The notes: generated from the sequence alone by a model not told the origin. A stretch of 64,000 nucleotides of DNA from Paenibacillus sp. MAEPY2 (GCF_000499205.1 NZ_AWUK01000031.1:40532-104531); one strand, 5' to 3'; positions 16,330-26,762 are shown, counted from the stretch's first letter. Made by a program: numbers and translations.

Positions 16330-19300
16330 TTATGGCTCAATGCCCCATGCGTTGACTCCGCCAATATAAGCGGTCACCTTGTTCCAGGCAGTGAAGGCCG
16401 TTTTGGTAGCATCGAAAGAATAATCATTGGTCTGATCAAAATTCGTCCAGTTGTTCTTCGAGAAACGACCCTGAATAATTCCCGTCTCCGCCCCCGCTGC
16501 CAGACTGCCGGCCCCGGATTTGAAACCAATCTCCAGATACGTATCCGCTGTCCCTTTTGCCGGATCTACCGTCACAAAGTGAGCTTCAACGTTGGCACTG
16601 CCAATCTGAGCGTAATCACACCAGAAACTCAGATCGGATGCACTATCCTTCGTAAAGTAATACCGTACCTTCACCTGGCTCAGATCCACTGCTGTCGTGC
16701 CTGTGTTCTTGACATTGAGCTGCGGGGTCACTGCATTGCCTGACGTTCCTGGACCGCCATTGCGGTATTGCACTTCAAGTGCACCTGTTGTTACAGGAGG
16801 CGCTGTTAGGGTCACCGTCACGACATTGGACAAGGTCTGCCCGCTTGCATTTACGGCCACCACTCGGTAATTGTATGCGGTACCGTTCACTGCCGTGGCA
16901 TCGGTGTACGTTAGTGCCGTCAGTCCTGTAGCCAGATCGGCGTAGGCTCCGCCTGCTACCGAGCGTTGTACCTTGTAACTTGCAGATCCAGTCGATGCGG
17001 TCCATGTCAGTACAGCCTGATTATTGCCTGCCGTTCCCGTAAGGGTTAACACTCCCGGTACGGACGTTCCCGCTTGCGGAGTAGCAGATGCTTGAGCAGA
17101 CGGTGCCGATTCACCTGCCGTATTCACTGCGGTCACCACATAATAGTACGTTTTGCCATTGGTCAGTCCTGTATTTGTGAAGGTCGAACCGGTTACCCCC
17201 GTTGCTACGGAAGTATACGGGCCACCGTTCACCTCTGCACGTTTTACCGTGTAAGAAGTGGCACCCGATACAGCATTCCAGTTCAGAACAGCCTGCTCAC
17301 TGCCTGCTGCCGCTGTCAGCCCCGTCGGAGCTGCTGGCACTTGGACCACTGGGCCTCCTGCGTCCCCGAGGAGACGATCATATTCGCCATATGCCGTAGC
17401 CATATCTACCTGTGACCAGAAGCGGTGATACGTAAAGGTTGGTGCGCCATTTTCCCATTTTTTCGTTGTTGGATTATAAGACGTTTTGTACAGGTTATCC
17501 AGATAAGCCCATGCCGGATCTTGCTTGATGGCTGGACGCAGGTCAGCGTAGCCAATATATACGCCATTCCCCCCTTTGGCAGGATCAGAAGGTACGCCGG
17601 CCGTACCCGGAATGGTATTGCCCTGACCGAAGGTTCCCGTCCAGTTTGCCGGAATGTAAATCTCTTTGGCGAAGAAACGGAAGTAGTCTTTACGGACTTC
17701 CTCGGTCACGATCCCTACACCATCATTGTAATCCCATGCTGTATTCAGCAGCTTCTCGGCCATATCTTTGGCTTCCTGTCCTTTGTTACTGAGCACGCCG
17801 CTTTCTGCTTGAGTCCCCGCAGCAAAGAACGTCAAGGCTTTGATGTAGCTCCCCAGCACACCTGTATCCTGAGCAGGATCTTTGGTTACCACATGAAAGT
17901 TCGGATTGTTCGTAAAGGAACTGAATCCATTCCATTTGTCCGGCTGCCCCTGCCATTCCTGGCTGCCTGGAATCCAGAATTCGCCCGGTGCAGGTGTAGT
18001 GGCAACCTGTGCGTTGGTACCGCCAAGAATCCGTTGGCCCGCCGCATTCAAATAATATCCTTGTGCATCCGTCACCGGACGCTCATCAACGAATACATAA
18101 TCCTTGGCCCAGTCGACCCACTTGGTGATGACTTTTTTGGCCATCTGGAAGTTCTCAGAGCTGAGGTCTCCGCTCTCGGCAAGAATGTAATACATCTCCG
18201 CTACACGTTCCAGCGACCAGGCTTGGAATCCGAACCACGTGTTGGAGTCGGGATCACGATATACCGGAGCTTCCTGATAAGCCATGTCGTAGAACGTACT
18301 GGTTCCGGCAGGATACGCTTTGTAGGAGCCATCAAAACTGTTCGTCGCTCCGCCGCCAATCGCCCCTTCGTGAGACTGTAACCAGGTGTAGAATTCCAAT
18401 TGGCGCTTCAGCGAGGCATTCCAATCTGCCTCGGCTGTTGTCGATTTGGGAATCAGGCCACCTGCCGAATCAGACAAGGCATAAGCTGCCACCGGATTCT
18501 GGTATGCCTGATGTGTATGACTGGCGCCAATCCGCCAAGCCCAGTTGCCGCCCTCACCAAGTCCGCCGCCCCATGAGGTATACCACGCCATGAGATACAT
18601 ATTGGAGTCGTCTTTGCCCGTACCGGCCGTCGGTGTGCCGTTCTTGGCACTTCCGATCTTCTGGAAGTACTTGTCGTGCATCCCATAGCGCAGATAGTCA
18701 CCCATCTTCTTCGCTTTATCCAGATACGCTGTATTGGTGTAGCCCATCTCCTTCGCCCAATACAGTACCTGCACTGCACGTGCGTCAGCATCCGTTGCGT
18801 TGGTATAACGCCACTGGGCTGCCGGTGCCTGGGTCTCCTTGGTGAACAGGCTCATGAAACCTTCGCCCGTTTTGCCAAACGTTTTATTGTCCTGAGACGG
18901 GTGTGGAATGGCTTCCCATACGGACTCTTGCTCTCCACGCTGGAACGTATTCACGTAAGCCGCTGTATGATTCGGATTCAGCAGATTACCATATCCGTAC
19001 CAGTTATCCACATCCAGCAGCCAGTGCATCAGGTACGTCTGATTGTTGCCATAGGAAGCTTTCAGCTCGGCATCCAGTGGGTCTTTCCCGGCTGCATATT
19101 GCCCGTTAATAGCTGAAGGATATTGATCCGGAAAAGGTTTTTCCGCTGCATAAGTGGCCGGGCTGTTCGGATTGTAATAACTCATCGTAGGCTGCTCTTC
19201 CTTGCCGTCGCCTTCATTGATAGGGATGATGTATTTCTCCATGCTGTCCCAAGCCGCTTCCAGTTTGGACCAATCGCCCGTATAGTGACCGTACATCGTT

Positions 19301-19608
19301 TCCAGCCAGAGCCAGTAACTGTACGCCTCGGATGTCGTCATGTGCCCATAATCCGGTGCCTCACTCATCAGCGTTTCAATGGAATGATAGGGAATGCCCT
19401 CTGGAGAAAAATAACCGTTTGCCGGATCTTTCAGCTGATCATACAATTGCAGAAACCGCGCTTCATTGATTCCGTCCGCCTGAGCATCAACGGTCTGCTC
19501 CTCGGCATAAGCCGTTTGGGGACCTGCCCACAAACCGGTGTACCCGGTCAGCATAACGGTCCCTGCAAGCATGGCAGACAAGCTTTTTTTGGCAGCTGAT
19601 TTCAACAT
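16330..19608 (-). CDS. GH48 cellobiohydrolase, GH48-FN3-FN3-CBM3
   Basis: 1092-residue secreted exocellulase. Signal peptide (to about 36), GH48 catalytic domain (about 38-720) with the acid catalyst Glu in TLMSEAPDYGHMTTSEAYSYW-type motif, two FN3 domains (about 758-845 and 850-935) and a C-terminal family 3 cellulose-binding module (943-1092). It releases cellobiose processively from reducing ends. The start MLKSAAKK at 19608 follows AGGGAGG. It lies 94 bases downstream of the GH9 gene, in one operon with it; the FN3-FN3-CBM3 tails of the two proteins are near-duplicates. No dockerin, so this is a free-enzyme system. Confidence 0.93.
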   Translation of the reverse strand: MLKSAAKKSLSAMLAGTVMLTGYTGLWAGPQTAYAEEQTVDAQADGINEARFLQLYDQLKDPANGYFSPEGIPYHSIETLMSEAPDYGHMTTSEAYSYWLWLETMYGHYTGDWSKLEAAWDSMEKYIIPINEGDGKEEQPTMSYYNPNSPATYAAEKPFPDQYPSAINGQYAAGKDPLDAELKASYGNNQTYLMHWLLDVDNWYGYGNLLNPNHTAAYVNTFQRGEQESVWEAIPHPSQDNKTFGKTGEGFMSLFTKETQAPAAQWRYTNATDADARAVQVLYWAKEMGYTNTAYLDKAKKMGDYLRYGMHDKYFQKIGSAKNGTPTAGTGKDDSNMYLMAWYTSWGGGLGEGGNWAWRIGASHTHQAYQNPVAAYALSDSAGGLIPKSTTAEADWNASLKRQLEFYTWLQSHEGAIGGGATNSFDGSYKAYPAGTSTFYDMAYQEAPVYRDPDSNTWFGFQAWSLERVAEMYYILAESGDLSSENFQMAKKVITKWVDWAKDYVFVDERPVTDAQGYYLNAAGQRILGGTNAQVATTPAPGEFWIPGSQEWQGQPDKWNGFSSFTNNPNFHVVTKDPAQDTGVLGSYIKALTFFAAGTQAESGVLSNKGQEAKDMAEKLLNTAWDYNDGVGIVTEEVRKDYFRFFAKEIYIPANWTGTFGQGNTIPGTAGVPSDPAKGGNGVYIGYADLRPAIKQDPAWAYLDNLYKTSYNPTTKKWENGAPTFTYHRFWSQVDMATAYGEYDRLLGDAGGPVVQVPAAPTGLTAAAGSEQAVLNWNAVSGATSYTVKRAEVNGGPYTSVATGVTGSTFTNTGLTNGKTYYYVVTAVNTAGESAPSAQASATPQAGTSVPGVLTLTGTAGNNQAVLTWTASTGSASYKVQRSVAGGAYADLATGLTALTYTDATAVNGTAYNYRVVAVNASGQTLSNVVTVTLTAPPVTTGALEVQYRNGGPGTSGNAVTPQLNVKNTGTTAVDLSQVKVRYYFTKDSASDLSFWCDYAQIGSANVEAHFVTVDPAKGTADTYLEIGFKSGAGSLAAGAETGIIQGRFSKNNWTNFDQTNDYSFDATKTAFTAWNKVTAYIGGVNAWGIEP

Positions 19609-19702
19609 GTATATACCTCCCTGGAATGGTGAATTCAATTTGAATCACTCTGGGTCTGCGCATGCTGTTGAGCTGATTTGTTATATTGATCTACCTTTAA
19701 CG

Positions 19703-22702
19703 TTACGGCTCGATGCCCCATACCTTCGTACCTCCCTGATATCCCGTTATCTGATTCCAGGCAGTGAAAGCCGTCTTGGTTGCATCATAGGAATAGTCGT
19801 TGCTCTGATCGAAATTGCTCCAATTATTCTTGGAAAAGCGCCCCTGGATCACGCCTGTCTCCGCTCCTTCAGCCAGACTGCCAGCCCCGGATTTGAAGCT
19901 GATCTCAAGAACCGTATCGGCTGTTCCCTTTGCCGGATTCAGCGTGACAAATTTGCCTTCAATATTGGCACTGCCGATCTGGGCATAATCACACCAGAAG
20001 GTCAGATCCCCTGTGCCGTCCTTCGTAAAATAATACCGCAGCTTCACAGTACTCAAATCGATCGGCTGAGTCCCTGTATTCTTCAGATTAAATTGCGGAG
20101 TCACCGCATTGCCGGAAGCACCAGATCCTCCATTACGATACTGCACCTCAAGCGTGCCTGTCGTTGCCGGAGGCACATTCGGTGTCAACGTCACGATATT
20201 GGACAACGTCTGTCCGCTCGCATTCACCGCGGCGATTCGATAACTGTACGCCGTGCCATTTACCGCTGTTGCATCGGTATAATTCAGCACTGCCAATCCA
20301 GTTGCCACATCGGCATATACGCCGCCCATAACCGAGCGCTGTACCTTATAACTCACAGCTCCCGTTGCTGCCGTCCAGGTCAGAACCGCTTGTGCATTGC
20401 CCGCAATCCCGTTTAATGTCAGCATCCCCGGCACAGACGTTCCAGCCTGCGGCGTGGCAGAGACTTGTGCAGATCCGGGCGATTCCCCAGCTGAATTAAC
20501 AGCCGTCACCACATAATAATAGGTCCTTCCATTCGTCAGCCCCGTGTTCGTGTATGTCAATCCATGTACACCTGTCGCGACAGAAGTATATGGACCCCCA
20601 CTCACCTCGGCACGCTTTACGGTGTACGATTCTGTCCCAGGCGATGCTACCCAGTTCAGGATGACCTGAGCATTCCCTGATACAGCCTGCACCCCCGAAG
20701 GTGCAATAGGTGTAACAACTGGTGTGACACTAGGCTCCTGACCGTATATCCGTATTCCCGCATCGTAGACCGGAAGATATACACTCTTTGCCACATTGCC
20801 TGTGCCCAAACCCTGGAATGAATGATCATTATTCGCATTCCACGCGCCTTGCGGGCCGGTAATGCGGAACTGAACCTCTTTGCGATAATGACCTTCCCCG
20901 CCTGGATAGATCTTAGTCCCGGTGAAGTCCGCAGTAACCGCATAAATTCGTTTTCCTGCATCAACCACAACCGGTTGGGATACAGTCGCTCCCTCGGCAT
21001 ATGCGGTTGTAACATGGACATCGGAAACGGTATATCCTGCAGCGTATACTTCACTCAGATCCAGGAAATAGCGAAAAGACAACTTATCCCCCATTCGCGC
21101 AGGCCAACCCGAACGGTTGTTCAGTTGAGCCTTGATTTCCGTGTAATTGGAACCGGACGCTTTCACGGCAGCCTCGACAAAGAACTCATCCGTCTTCACT
21201 TCGGGAGCCGGGAAATTCGCAATGGGCTGATCATTCTGGCCGAACAGCAGATTCATCTTGGCTAACGCGCCTGTAAATCCTGCATTGTAATCGGTCGCCA
21301 CCTCATTGCTGACATAGTCACCAATAGAATCGGTATAGGCATCCGAGGCATCCGGTCCACCAACCATCGCGCCGTACAACGTGTGACGATGCTCGGAAGG
21401 TACATTTTCATTGTTCGTCCATGAACTGTGGGAGGTCCGGTGATGCGGGTGTTTAGGAGGATTCTGTCCATAACCGACCACATAACTGCTCTGGCGAGGA
21501 TTATCCCCCAGAATATAGTTCATTTGAGAGACGGCAAAATCCTGATACCTTGCTTTTTTCACCGGATCACTGACCCAGTCGGAATACACAAAAGCAATAA
21601 AGGATGCATTCGCTGCATAACGGAGCGATCCCCATGTATCAAGCCAGGCAAGCCCGCCCGGTGTATACTTGATTCGTTGTCCATTCGTGCCTACGGACCA
21701 ATAATCCAGATTTCGTTCTGTTGATTGAATGAACCGTGTCGCTTCAGGCATGTTCAGACTCGACGTAATACGAGCCAATAGAATCTGGGCACCATAATGT
21801 TTGTCATCCCAGCCTTGGGTCCATGTATAAGCCCAATTCCCGCTCTGTCCATCCGCCTGCCACAGATTCGCCGTAGCAATCGCCTTGGACAAGTAAGCGC
21901 TGTCATTTGTCGCCATATATAACCATGTTGCAGCCCAGGCGAGTTCATCATAGTAACCTGTCCATGAATTGTAGAACGATTGGGCATCTGTAATGCAATC
22001 CGAATATTTACCTCGATACGTATCGGCGAAGCTGTACAGCTCCTTGGCATGCTGGAGCAGCTTGTTGGCATAAGCTGGGTCACTGTCCCGGAACACAATA
22101 GATGAAGAAGCGAGTGCCGCTGCAGTTTCTCCCGCAAGCTCACTTCCCGGACAGGATGCATCAATCTTAAATGCAGGGCGACTCATTTGCATCACTTCAG
22201 CCGGTCCCCACCAGGCATGGTCCGTATTGCCCGCTCCGACCTGTCCCCATAATTCATTTGGTTTCGTGTGCGCTTTCACAAAATAATCTGTCGCCCATTT
22301 CAAATTATCCTTAATCTCTTCCAATTGTCCTGCCTGTTCGTACCCTTCGCGGTATTCCACAACAGACCAGGCAAGCATCGTAGCAGAATAGGCCATAGGC
22401 AGGCTGAATTTCACATGATCTCCAGCATCGTACCATCCTCCGGTCAAATCAACCCCAACATCCGCTCCGTCATTTAATCCGGAATCACCACGCCATTCAA
22501 CCCGGTTGTCCTCCGGCAATTTCCCTGAACGCTGGGTTTCATAGAAATAAACCGCCTTCTGCAATGCTTCCGCATAGTTATGGTTCCCGGCAGCCGCATC
22601 TGCCTTGCCATTCCATGCCTGTATGGATGTACTTCCTGCCAGTAGCCCTGTCGATAACGCGAAAATAGCGACTCGTCTCCACCAGCTTCCCTTCATCTTC
22701 AA
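19703..22702 (-). CDS. GH9 endoglucanase, GH9-CBM3c-FN3-FN3-CBM3
   Basis: 999-residue secreted endo-/processive glucanase. Signal peptide (to about 38), GH9 barrel (about 42-500) with catalytic Asp92/Asp95 in GGWYDAGDHVKF and acid Glu in VSNEVATDYNAGFTG, a fused CBM3c (about 510-660) typical of processive theme-B GH9 enzymes, two FN3 domains and a C-terminal CBM3. The start is taken as TTG at 22702 because AAAGGAG sits 8 bases upstream; an ATG two codons later is 14 bases away. First gene of the GH9-GH48 operon; the pair act together on crystalline cellulose. Confidence 0.92.
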   Translation of the reverse strand: MKMKGSWWRRVAIFALSTGLLAGSTSIQAWNGKADAAAGNHNYAEALQKAVYFYETQRSGKLPEDNRVEWRGDSGLNDGADVGVDLTGGWYDAGDHVKFSLPMAYSATMLAWSVVEYREGYEQAGQLEEIKDNLKWATDYFVKAHTKPNELWGQVGAGNTDHAWWGPAEVMQMSRPAFKIDASCPGSELAGETAAALASSSIVFRDSDPAYANKLLQHAKELYSFADTYRGKYSDCITDAQSFYNSWTGYYDELAWAATWLYMATNDSAYLSKAIATANLWQADGQSGNWAYTWTQGWDDKHYGAQILLARITSSLNMPEATRFIQSTERNLDYWSVGTNGQRIKYTPGGLAWLDTWGSLRYAANASFIAFVYSDWVSDPVKKARYQDFAVSQMNYILGDNPRQSSYVVGYGQNPPKHPHHRTSHSSWTNNENVPSEHRHTLYGAMVGGPDASDAYTDSIGDYVSNEVATDYNAGFTGALAKMNLLFGQNDQPIANFPAPEVKTDEFFVEAAVKASGSNYTEIKAQLNNRSGWPARMGDKLSFRYFLDLSEVYAAGYTVSDVHVTTAYAEGATVSQPVVVDAGKRIYAVTADFTGTKIYPGGEGHYRKEVQFRITGPQGAWNANNDHSFQGLGTGNVAKSVYLPVYDAGIRIYGQEPSVTPVVTPIAPSGVQAVSGNAQVILNWVASPGTESYTVKRAEVSGGPYTSVATGVHGLTYTNTGLTNGRTYYYVVTAVNSAGESPGSAQVSATPQAGTSVPGMLTLNGIAGNAQAVLTWTAATGAVSYKVQRSVMGGVYADVATGLAVLNYTDATAVNGTAYSYRIAAVNASGQTLSNIVTLTPNVPPATTGTLEVQYRNGGSGASGNAVTPQFNLKNTGTQPIDLSTVKLRYYFTKDGTGDLTFWCDYAQIGSANIEGKFVTLNPAKGTADTVLEISFKSGAGSLAEGAETGVIQGRFSKNNWSNFDQSNDYSYDATKTAFTAWNQITGYQGGTKVWGIEP

Positions 22703-22810
22703 CCATTCATCTCCTTTTGCAATCGTTATCTTATCATTTTCCAATTACACTGATGTAATAACCCGCTCCTTTCTATGGTGTGACTCCGTGTATTTCCACC
22801 ATTAATTACC

Positions 22811-22816
22811 ATTATA
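22811..22816 (-). promoter_or_regulatory. -10 element of GH9-GH48 operon
   Basis: TATAAT on the minus strand, the best sigma-A -10 match in the cellulase upstream region. A good -35 at standard spacing is not evident (TTGCAA is 14 bases upstream), suggesting a weak or activated promoter. Confidence 0.45.
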
Positions 22817-22896
22817 GTCTTTTGTTTCAGTTGCAATATCAGCGCTGGTGACTTCTGAAATAACATTGTTGTGACATGTTTGGGGAGTGATATGAC

Positions 22897-22941
22897 AAAA
22901 AAAGACCGCTTCTCATATCGCATGAACGCGATATGAGAAGC
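22897..22941 (-). terminator. terminator of methyl-accepting chemotaxis gene
   Basis: Perfect 14-bp stem (GCTTCTCATATCGC with its complement, 6-base loop), followed by seven Ts on the minus strand. Confidence 0.92.
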
Positions 22942-23027
22942 AGTCCTGATAATTCGTATCACCCTTGATACAGGCTGAATTATGATCAATTCCATTATTC
23001 AGTCTGAACACCCGTCTTTTGGATCGT

Positions 23028-24764
23028 CTACACTCTAAACTTGTTGATTTGCTCCTGTAATTCTTCTGCCATTTTGGACAAAGAGCCCGCGGATGAAGCA
23101 ATCTCTTCCATCGAAGCCAGCTGCTGCTGGGTTGCCGCAGATACATTATGCACGCCACCTGCTGCTTCTCCAGCTATGTTGGAGATCTGATCCACGTACC
23201 CTACAACTTCATTTGTACTTGCTGACATTTCCTCCGAACCTGCGGATACTTCCTGAATTTCACCAGCAACCTTGTTCACTACGTTTGAAATCTGCTCAAA
23301 TGCTTGTCCTGCCGCGGTTACAATCTCAATTCCGGCCTCTGTTTCATTGCTGTTCACTTTCACAGCCTGCACGGCATGATCCGTATCCTTTTGAATTAAT
23401 TGCACAAGATCCGTAATCCGTTGTGCAGATGTAGAGGATTCCTCTGCCAGCTTCCGCACTTCTCCAGCTACGACCGCAAAACCACGCCCGTGCTCACCTG
23501 CACGTGCCGCTTCAATCGCTGCATTCAATGCAAGAAGATTGGTCTGACGAGCAATATTGTTGATAACCTCGGTAATCGTACCAATCTCTGCGGAACGTTC
23601 TCCCAGCCCTGTAACCAGTTCTGTCAGCGAGGCAATGGAATTACGAACAGAACCCATCTGTTCAACAGCCTGCTGAATAATCATATTTCCTTCGGCAGAC
23701 TGATTCGCTGCATCAACAGCAGATACGGATACACTTTGAGCAAGCTCGGCAATTTGTTCCGAACCAAGAGCCATTTCACTCATCGCCTGGGAAGAACGCT
23801 TCACCATATCTACTTGATCGGATGTACCCACGGCCAATTCTTCAACCGTTTCGGAGATCTGTTCCGATGCTCTGGTGTTCTGTTCTGCACTTGCCAGAAG
23901 TTCCTCCGAGGAAGCAGCTACCTGTTCGGATGTCATCGATACAGATTGAATCATCTCCCGCAGGTTGCCTGTCATCGTATTGAAGGAATCAGCCAGCGTT
24001 CCCAGTTCATCCTTGTTCTTGAGCACGATCTTCTCACTAGTCAGATCCCCACCTGCAATCAACATCGCCGCTGCATTCATCTTCTGAATTGGACGTGAGA
24101 TGATGCTTGCAATGAAGAAGGCAATAAACATAGCCATCAGGAAAGCAACAATGGTTACTCCCAAAATAACATTAAATGCTTTTTCGGCCAGTTCAACCGA
24201 TGCATTCGTAGCCGAATCTGATCCTTCATTCCCCATTACAATCAATTGGGCAATGGTATCGTTGGCTGAATACCATAATGAATAAGCCGCTGTGTGTAGT
24301 TTGCTGGCTTCGTCGTAATTGTTATTCAAGCCTAATTCAATGAATGCGGGCATTTTTGCGATATAGCTCTCGTAGTTCGTACTGAACTCATTGTAAAGTT
24401 TCATTGCCTCTGCATTGTCTTCAATGAAGGCTAGCAGCTGTTTACGTTCATCCTCAATCTTGACCAGGAGCTGCTCCAGAGCTTCATTCATCTTGGCAGT
24501 TTCATTTTCATCCTGTTCAACAATGATGGCCAGAGCAAGCCGCTCCACATCGGATATGTCCCCATTCATCTGGCCCAACAAAGATACACTGGGCATCCAT
24601 GTCTTGTCCACATCATCGGCTTTGTTTGACATACCATGGATTTGGGTGAGCGCATATATGCTGACAAAAGCAAGCAACGCCACAACCATTAAAAATCCAG
24701 TCAGTAACTTCATCCGAATTGTAAATCTAAGCTTCCCCATCACGTTTCCCCGCGAACCTTTCAT
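23028..24764 (-). CDS. methyl-accepting chemotaxis protein with 4HB sensor domain
   Basis: 578-residue chemoreceptor. Helix at about 16-35, an outside four-helix-bundle sensor (about 36-190), second helix (about 200-220), HAMP domain, and the cytoplasmic signalling hairpin with the conserved tip (about 395-420, TNLLALNAAIEAARAGEHGRGF). It signals to CheA through CheW. The start at 24764 (MKGSRG) is set by TAAGGAG 8 bases upstream. Monocistronic, with a strong terminator. Ligand unknown. Confidence 0.92.
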   Translation of the reverse strand: MKGSRGNVMGKLRFTIRMKLLTGFLMVVALLAFVSIYALTQIHGMSNKADDVDKTWMPSVSLLGQMNGDISDVERLALAIIVEQDENETAKMNEALEQLLVKIEDERKQLLAFIEDNAEAMKLYNEFSTNYESYIAKMPAFIELGLNNNYDEASKLHTAAYSLWYSANDTIAQLIVMGNEGSDSATNASVELAEKAFNVILGVTIVAFLMAMFIAFFIASIISRPIQKMNAAAMLIAGGDLTSEKIVLKNKDELGTLADSFNTMTGNLREMIQSVSMTSEQVAASSEELLASAEQNTRASEQISETVEELAVGTSDQVDMVKRSSQAMSEMALGSEQIAELAQSVSVSAVDAANQSAEGNMIIQQAVEQMGSVRNSIASLTELVTGLGERSAEIGTITEVINNIARQTNLLALNAAIEAARAGEHGRGFAVVAGEVRKLAEESSTSAQRITDLVQLIQKDTDHAVQAVKVNSNETEAGIEIVTAAGQAFEQISNVVNKVAGEIQEVSAGSEEMSASTNEVVGYVDQISNIAGEAAGGVHNVSAATQQQLASMEEIASSAGSLSKMAEELQEQINKFRV

Positions 24765-24880
24765 ATTCCCCACTCCTTAGCTTTAGCGCATAACTATATA
24801 ATATATCGACACCTATCGTCATGAATTGTAGATATCCGAATTCGATTTTCAGAAATTTCATGTAACTCCGAAATTAACGC

Positions 24881-24922
24881 AAAAAAGCCCCAACTCTTTG
24901 GCTATGCCAAGGAACTTGGGAC
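24881..24922 (-). terminator. terminator of bcrC-like gene
   Basis: CCCAAGTTCCTTGGC pairs with GCCAAAGAGTTGGGG in two stem blocks on the minus strand, followed by six Ts. Confidence 0.8.
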
Positions 24923-24966
24923 TCTATACGAATGTACCTCTCATCTCAAACGTATACGTTCCAGAA

Positions 24967-25518
24967 CTAACGAAAAATCCGCCGATGAATGTTAATGAAG
25001 AAATCGGGAATCGACTTGGTATAATTACGCGTAGCAATCAGGATTACACTGACCAGACTACCCAGAATGAATCCGCCCAGAATATCCCCAGGATAATGTA
25101 CACCTACATAGACACGCGAGACCCCTGTCAGCACAGCAAGCAATAACATCCATACTCCGAATCGTCGACCGATAAAAAACGAAGCAGCAGCTAGTGCGAA
25201 TACAAAGGAAGCATGTTTACTTGGAAAAGATGGATCTGGCACATGCGGGACCAGTTGATTCACGGCGCCTTCCACGAACGGCCTTGGATGACCTACCGCA
25301 GGTGAAATTCCCCATTTTGCCAGACCAAGCGCTATTATTGAGGCTACACAAGCATAAAACACAATTCGTTGTTTAGACGGATTGCCAAGAAACCACACAA
25401 TCACTAGCAATCCAATCATAACCCATACCGCATATTCAGCAGATGTAATCATAAACCAGTCCAGAAACGGAATTCGGTCTGCAAACTGGTTGATCCAATT
25501 AAATACAGATTGATTCAT
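24967..25518 (-). CDS. PAP2-family undecaprenyl-pyrophosphate phosphatase (BcrC-like)
   Basis: 183-residue membrane protein with five to six helices and the three phosphatase motifs: GHPRPF (KxxxxxxRP region), SFPSKHAS and SRVYVGVHYPGD, whose His residues carry out phosphoryl transfer. BcrC enzymes recycle undecaprenyl pyrophosphate for wall synthesis and confer bacitracin resistance. GGAGGT is 14 bases before the ATG, rather far. Its divergent neighbour is an LCP wall-polymer ligase, consistent with an envelope role. Confidence 0.88.
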   Translation of the reverse strand: MNQSVFNWINQFADRIPFLDWFMITSAEYAVWVMIGLLVIVWFLGNPSKQRIVFYACVASIIALGLAKWGISPAVGHPRPFVEGAVNQLVPHVPDPSFPSKHASFVFALAAASFFIGRRFGVWMLLLAVLTGVSRVYVGVHYPGDILGGFILGSLVSVILIATRNYTKSIPDFFINIHRRIFR

Positions 25519-25702
25519 AACAGTCGTTTAATACCTCCATTACACAAAACACGATTATTTTTTACATAATAAATATACACTAACTATTTGTCAAACATAT
25601 CGCCTTGTAGCCGAACTTTCGAAATCAAAGAGGACATTTCTCTTACTTTTTGTTAAACTAGTTTGGGTTACATAATAGTTCATTCATAGAAAGGTGAAGA
25701 TT

Positions 25703-26692
25703 ATGCTTAAGAAATGGTTATGGGGGACATCCCTAACCCTGGCACTTGCCATAGCGGGTGTCATTGTATATTACGGATACTCGATCGTTCATTTTGCCAA
25801 TAGCATCTCAACCGCTTCGGACACCTCCTCTTCTGACAAAAACAAAAATACAGACACCCCAACTACCCCTGTTCCCAAATGGGAAGGGAAGGAACGAGTT
25901 AACATTTTGCTGCTTGGAGGTGACACCAGAGGAGATGATCCGGGCCGTTCAGACTCAGTCATGGTTGCTTCCATTGATCCGGTATCCAAGAAAGCCCATC
26001 TCTTCTCTATACTGCGGGATACATATGTTGAGATTCCTGGACATGGCAAGAGCAGACTCAATGCAGCCTTCTCCTACGGTGGTGCGGAATTAACCAAACA
26101 AACGGTCGGTGACTTGCTTGGCATCCCTATTCAGCATTACGTGTATACCGATTTTATCGGATTCATGGCGCTGGTTGATGCTGTGGACGGGATCGACATA
26201 GATGTGGAGAAAGACATGTATTACACCAGCAAGGCAGATAAACATATGTACGATATTGACCTCAAAAAAGGACTTCAGCATATGGACGGCAAGACTGCCC
26301 TGCAATATGTCCGGTTCCGGCACGATGCCACCTCGGACTTTACGCGTACCGAACGGCAGCGGATTTTCATGACTGAGCTGGCCAAGAAGATGCAAAGCAC
26401 CACTTCGCTCTTCAAAATCCCTGATATATTGGAAGCTGTCGCTCCATATATCGAGACAGACCTCAGTCCAACTCAAATGTTAAAACTGGCTTCGCTCGGA
26501 TTTGATATTAATGTGAATGAAATTGATAAACAGCAGATTCCTCCTAACAAACTGCTAACCAATGAGCTTGCAGGTTCTGCTCAGGTACTCGGTGTGAATA
26601 AACCGAAGCTCCAGGCATATATTCAGAATCTGTTTGAGGAAGATGCCACATCTTCAGAGGATGATTCAACGAAGGTACAGGACTTACACTGA
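25703..26692 (+). CDS. LytR-CpsA-Psr (LCP) family wall-polymer ligase
   Basis: 329 residues. One N-terminal membrane helix (about 5-28), a Ser/Thr/Lys-rich outer linker, then the LCP domain with conserved RSDSVMVASIDP, RDTYVEIPGHGKSRLNAAF and QYVRFRHDATSDFTRTERQR, holding the Arg and Asp residues that bind the polyprenyl-pyrophosphate. Family members attach teichoic acids or other glycopolymers to peptidoglycan. Start at 25703 follows AAAGGTG. Ends at a strong terminator (26736-26762). Confidence 0.92.
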   Translation: MLKKWLWGTSLTLALAIAGVIVYYGYSIVHFANSISTASDTSSSDKNKNTDTPTTPVPKWEGKERVNILLLGGDTRGDDPGRSDSVMVASIDPVSKKAHLFSILRDTYVEIPGHGKSRLNAAFSYGGAELTKQTVGDLLGIPIQHYVYTDFIGFMALVDAVDGIDIDVEKDMYYTSKADKHMYDIDLKKGLQHMDGKTALQYVRFRHDATSDFTRTERQRIFMTELAKKMQSTTSLFKIPDILEAVAPYIETDLSPTQMLKLASLGFDINVNEIDKQQIPPNKLLTNELAGSAQVLGVNKPKLQAYIQNLFEEDATSSEDDSTKVQDLH

Positions 26693-26735
26693 ATTAAATG
26701 AAAATGAAGCAATGATAAGATCGGTTAATTTGATT

Positions 26736-26762
26736 AAAAGACGGCGAACGCCGTCTTTTTTT
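26736..26762 (+). terminator. terminator of LCP gene
   Basis: AAAGACGGC-GAAC-GCCGTCTTT perfect stem with GNRA-like tetraloop, followed by a run of Ts. Confidence 0.95.

Larger units (their letters stand above)
22703..23027. other. intergenic region: cellulase promoter and chemoreceptor terminator
   Basis: On the minus strand a perfect -10 TATAAT lies at 22811-22816, giving an RNA leader of about 100 bases before the GH9 start. The chemoreceptor terminator occupies 22897-22941. No cre site was found. Nothing else recognised. Confidence 0.5.

Noticed and set aside
22742..22744. TTG start at 22744 for the GH9 gene
   Set aside because: No ribosome site; the TTG at 22702 has AAAGGAG at 8 bases and gives a normal signal peptide.
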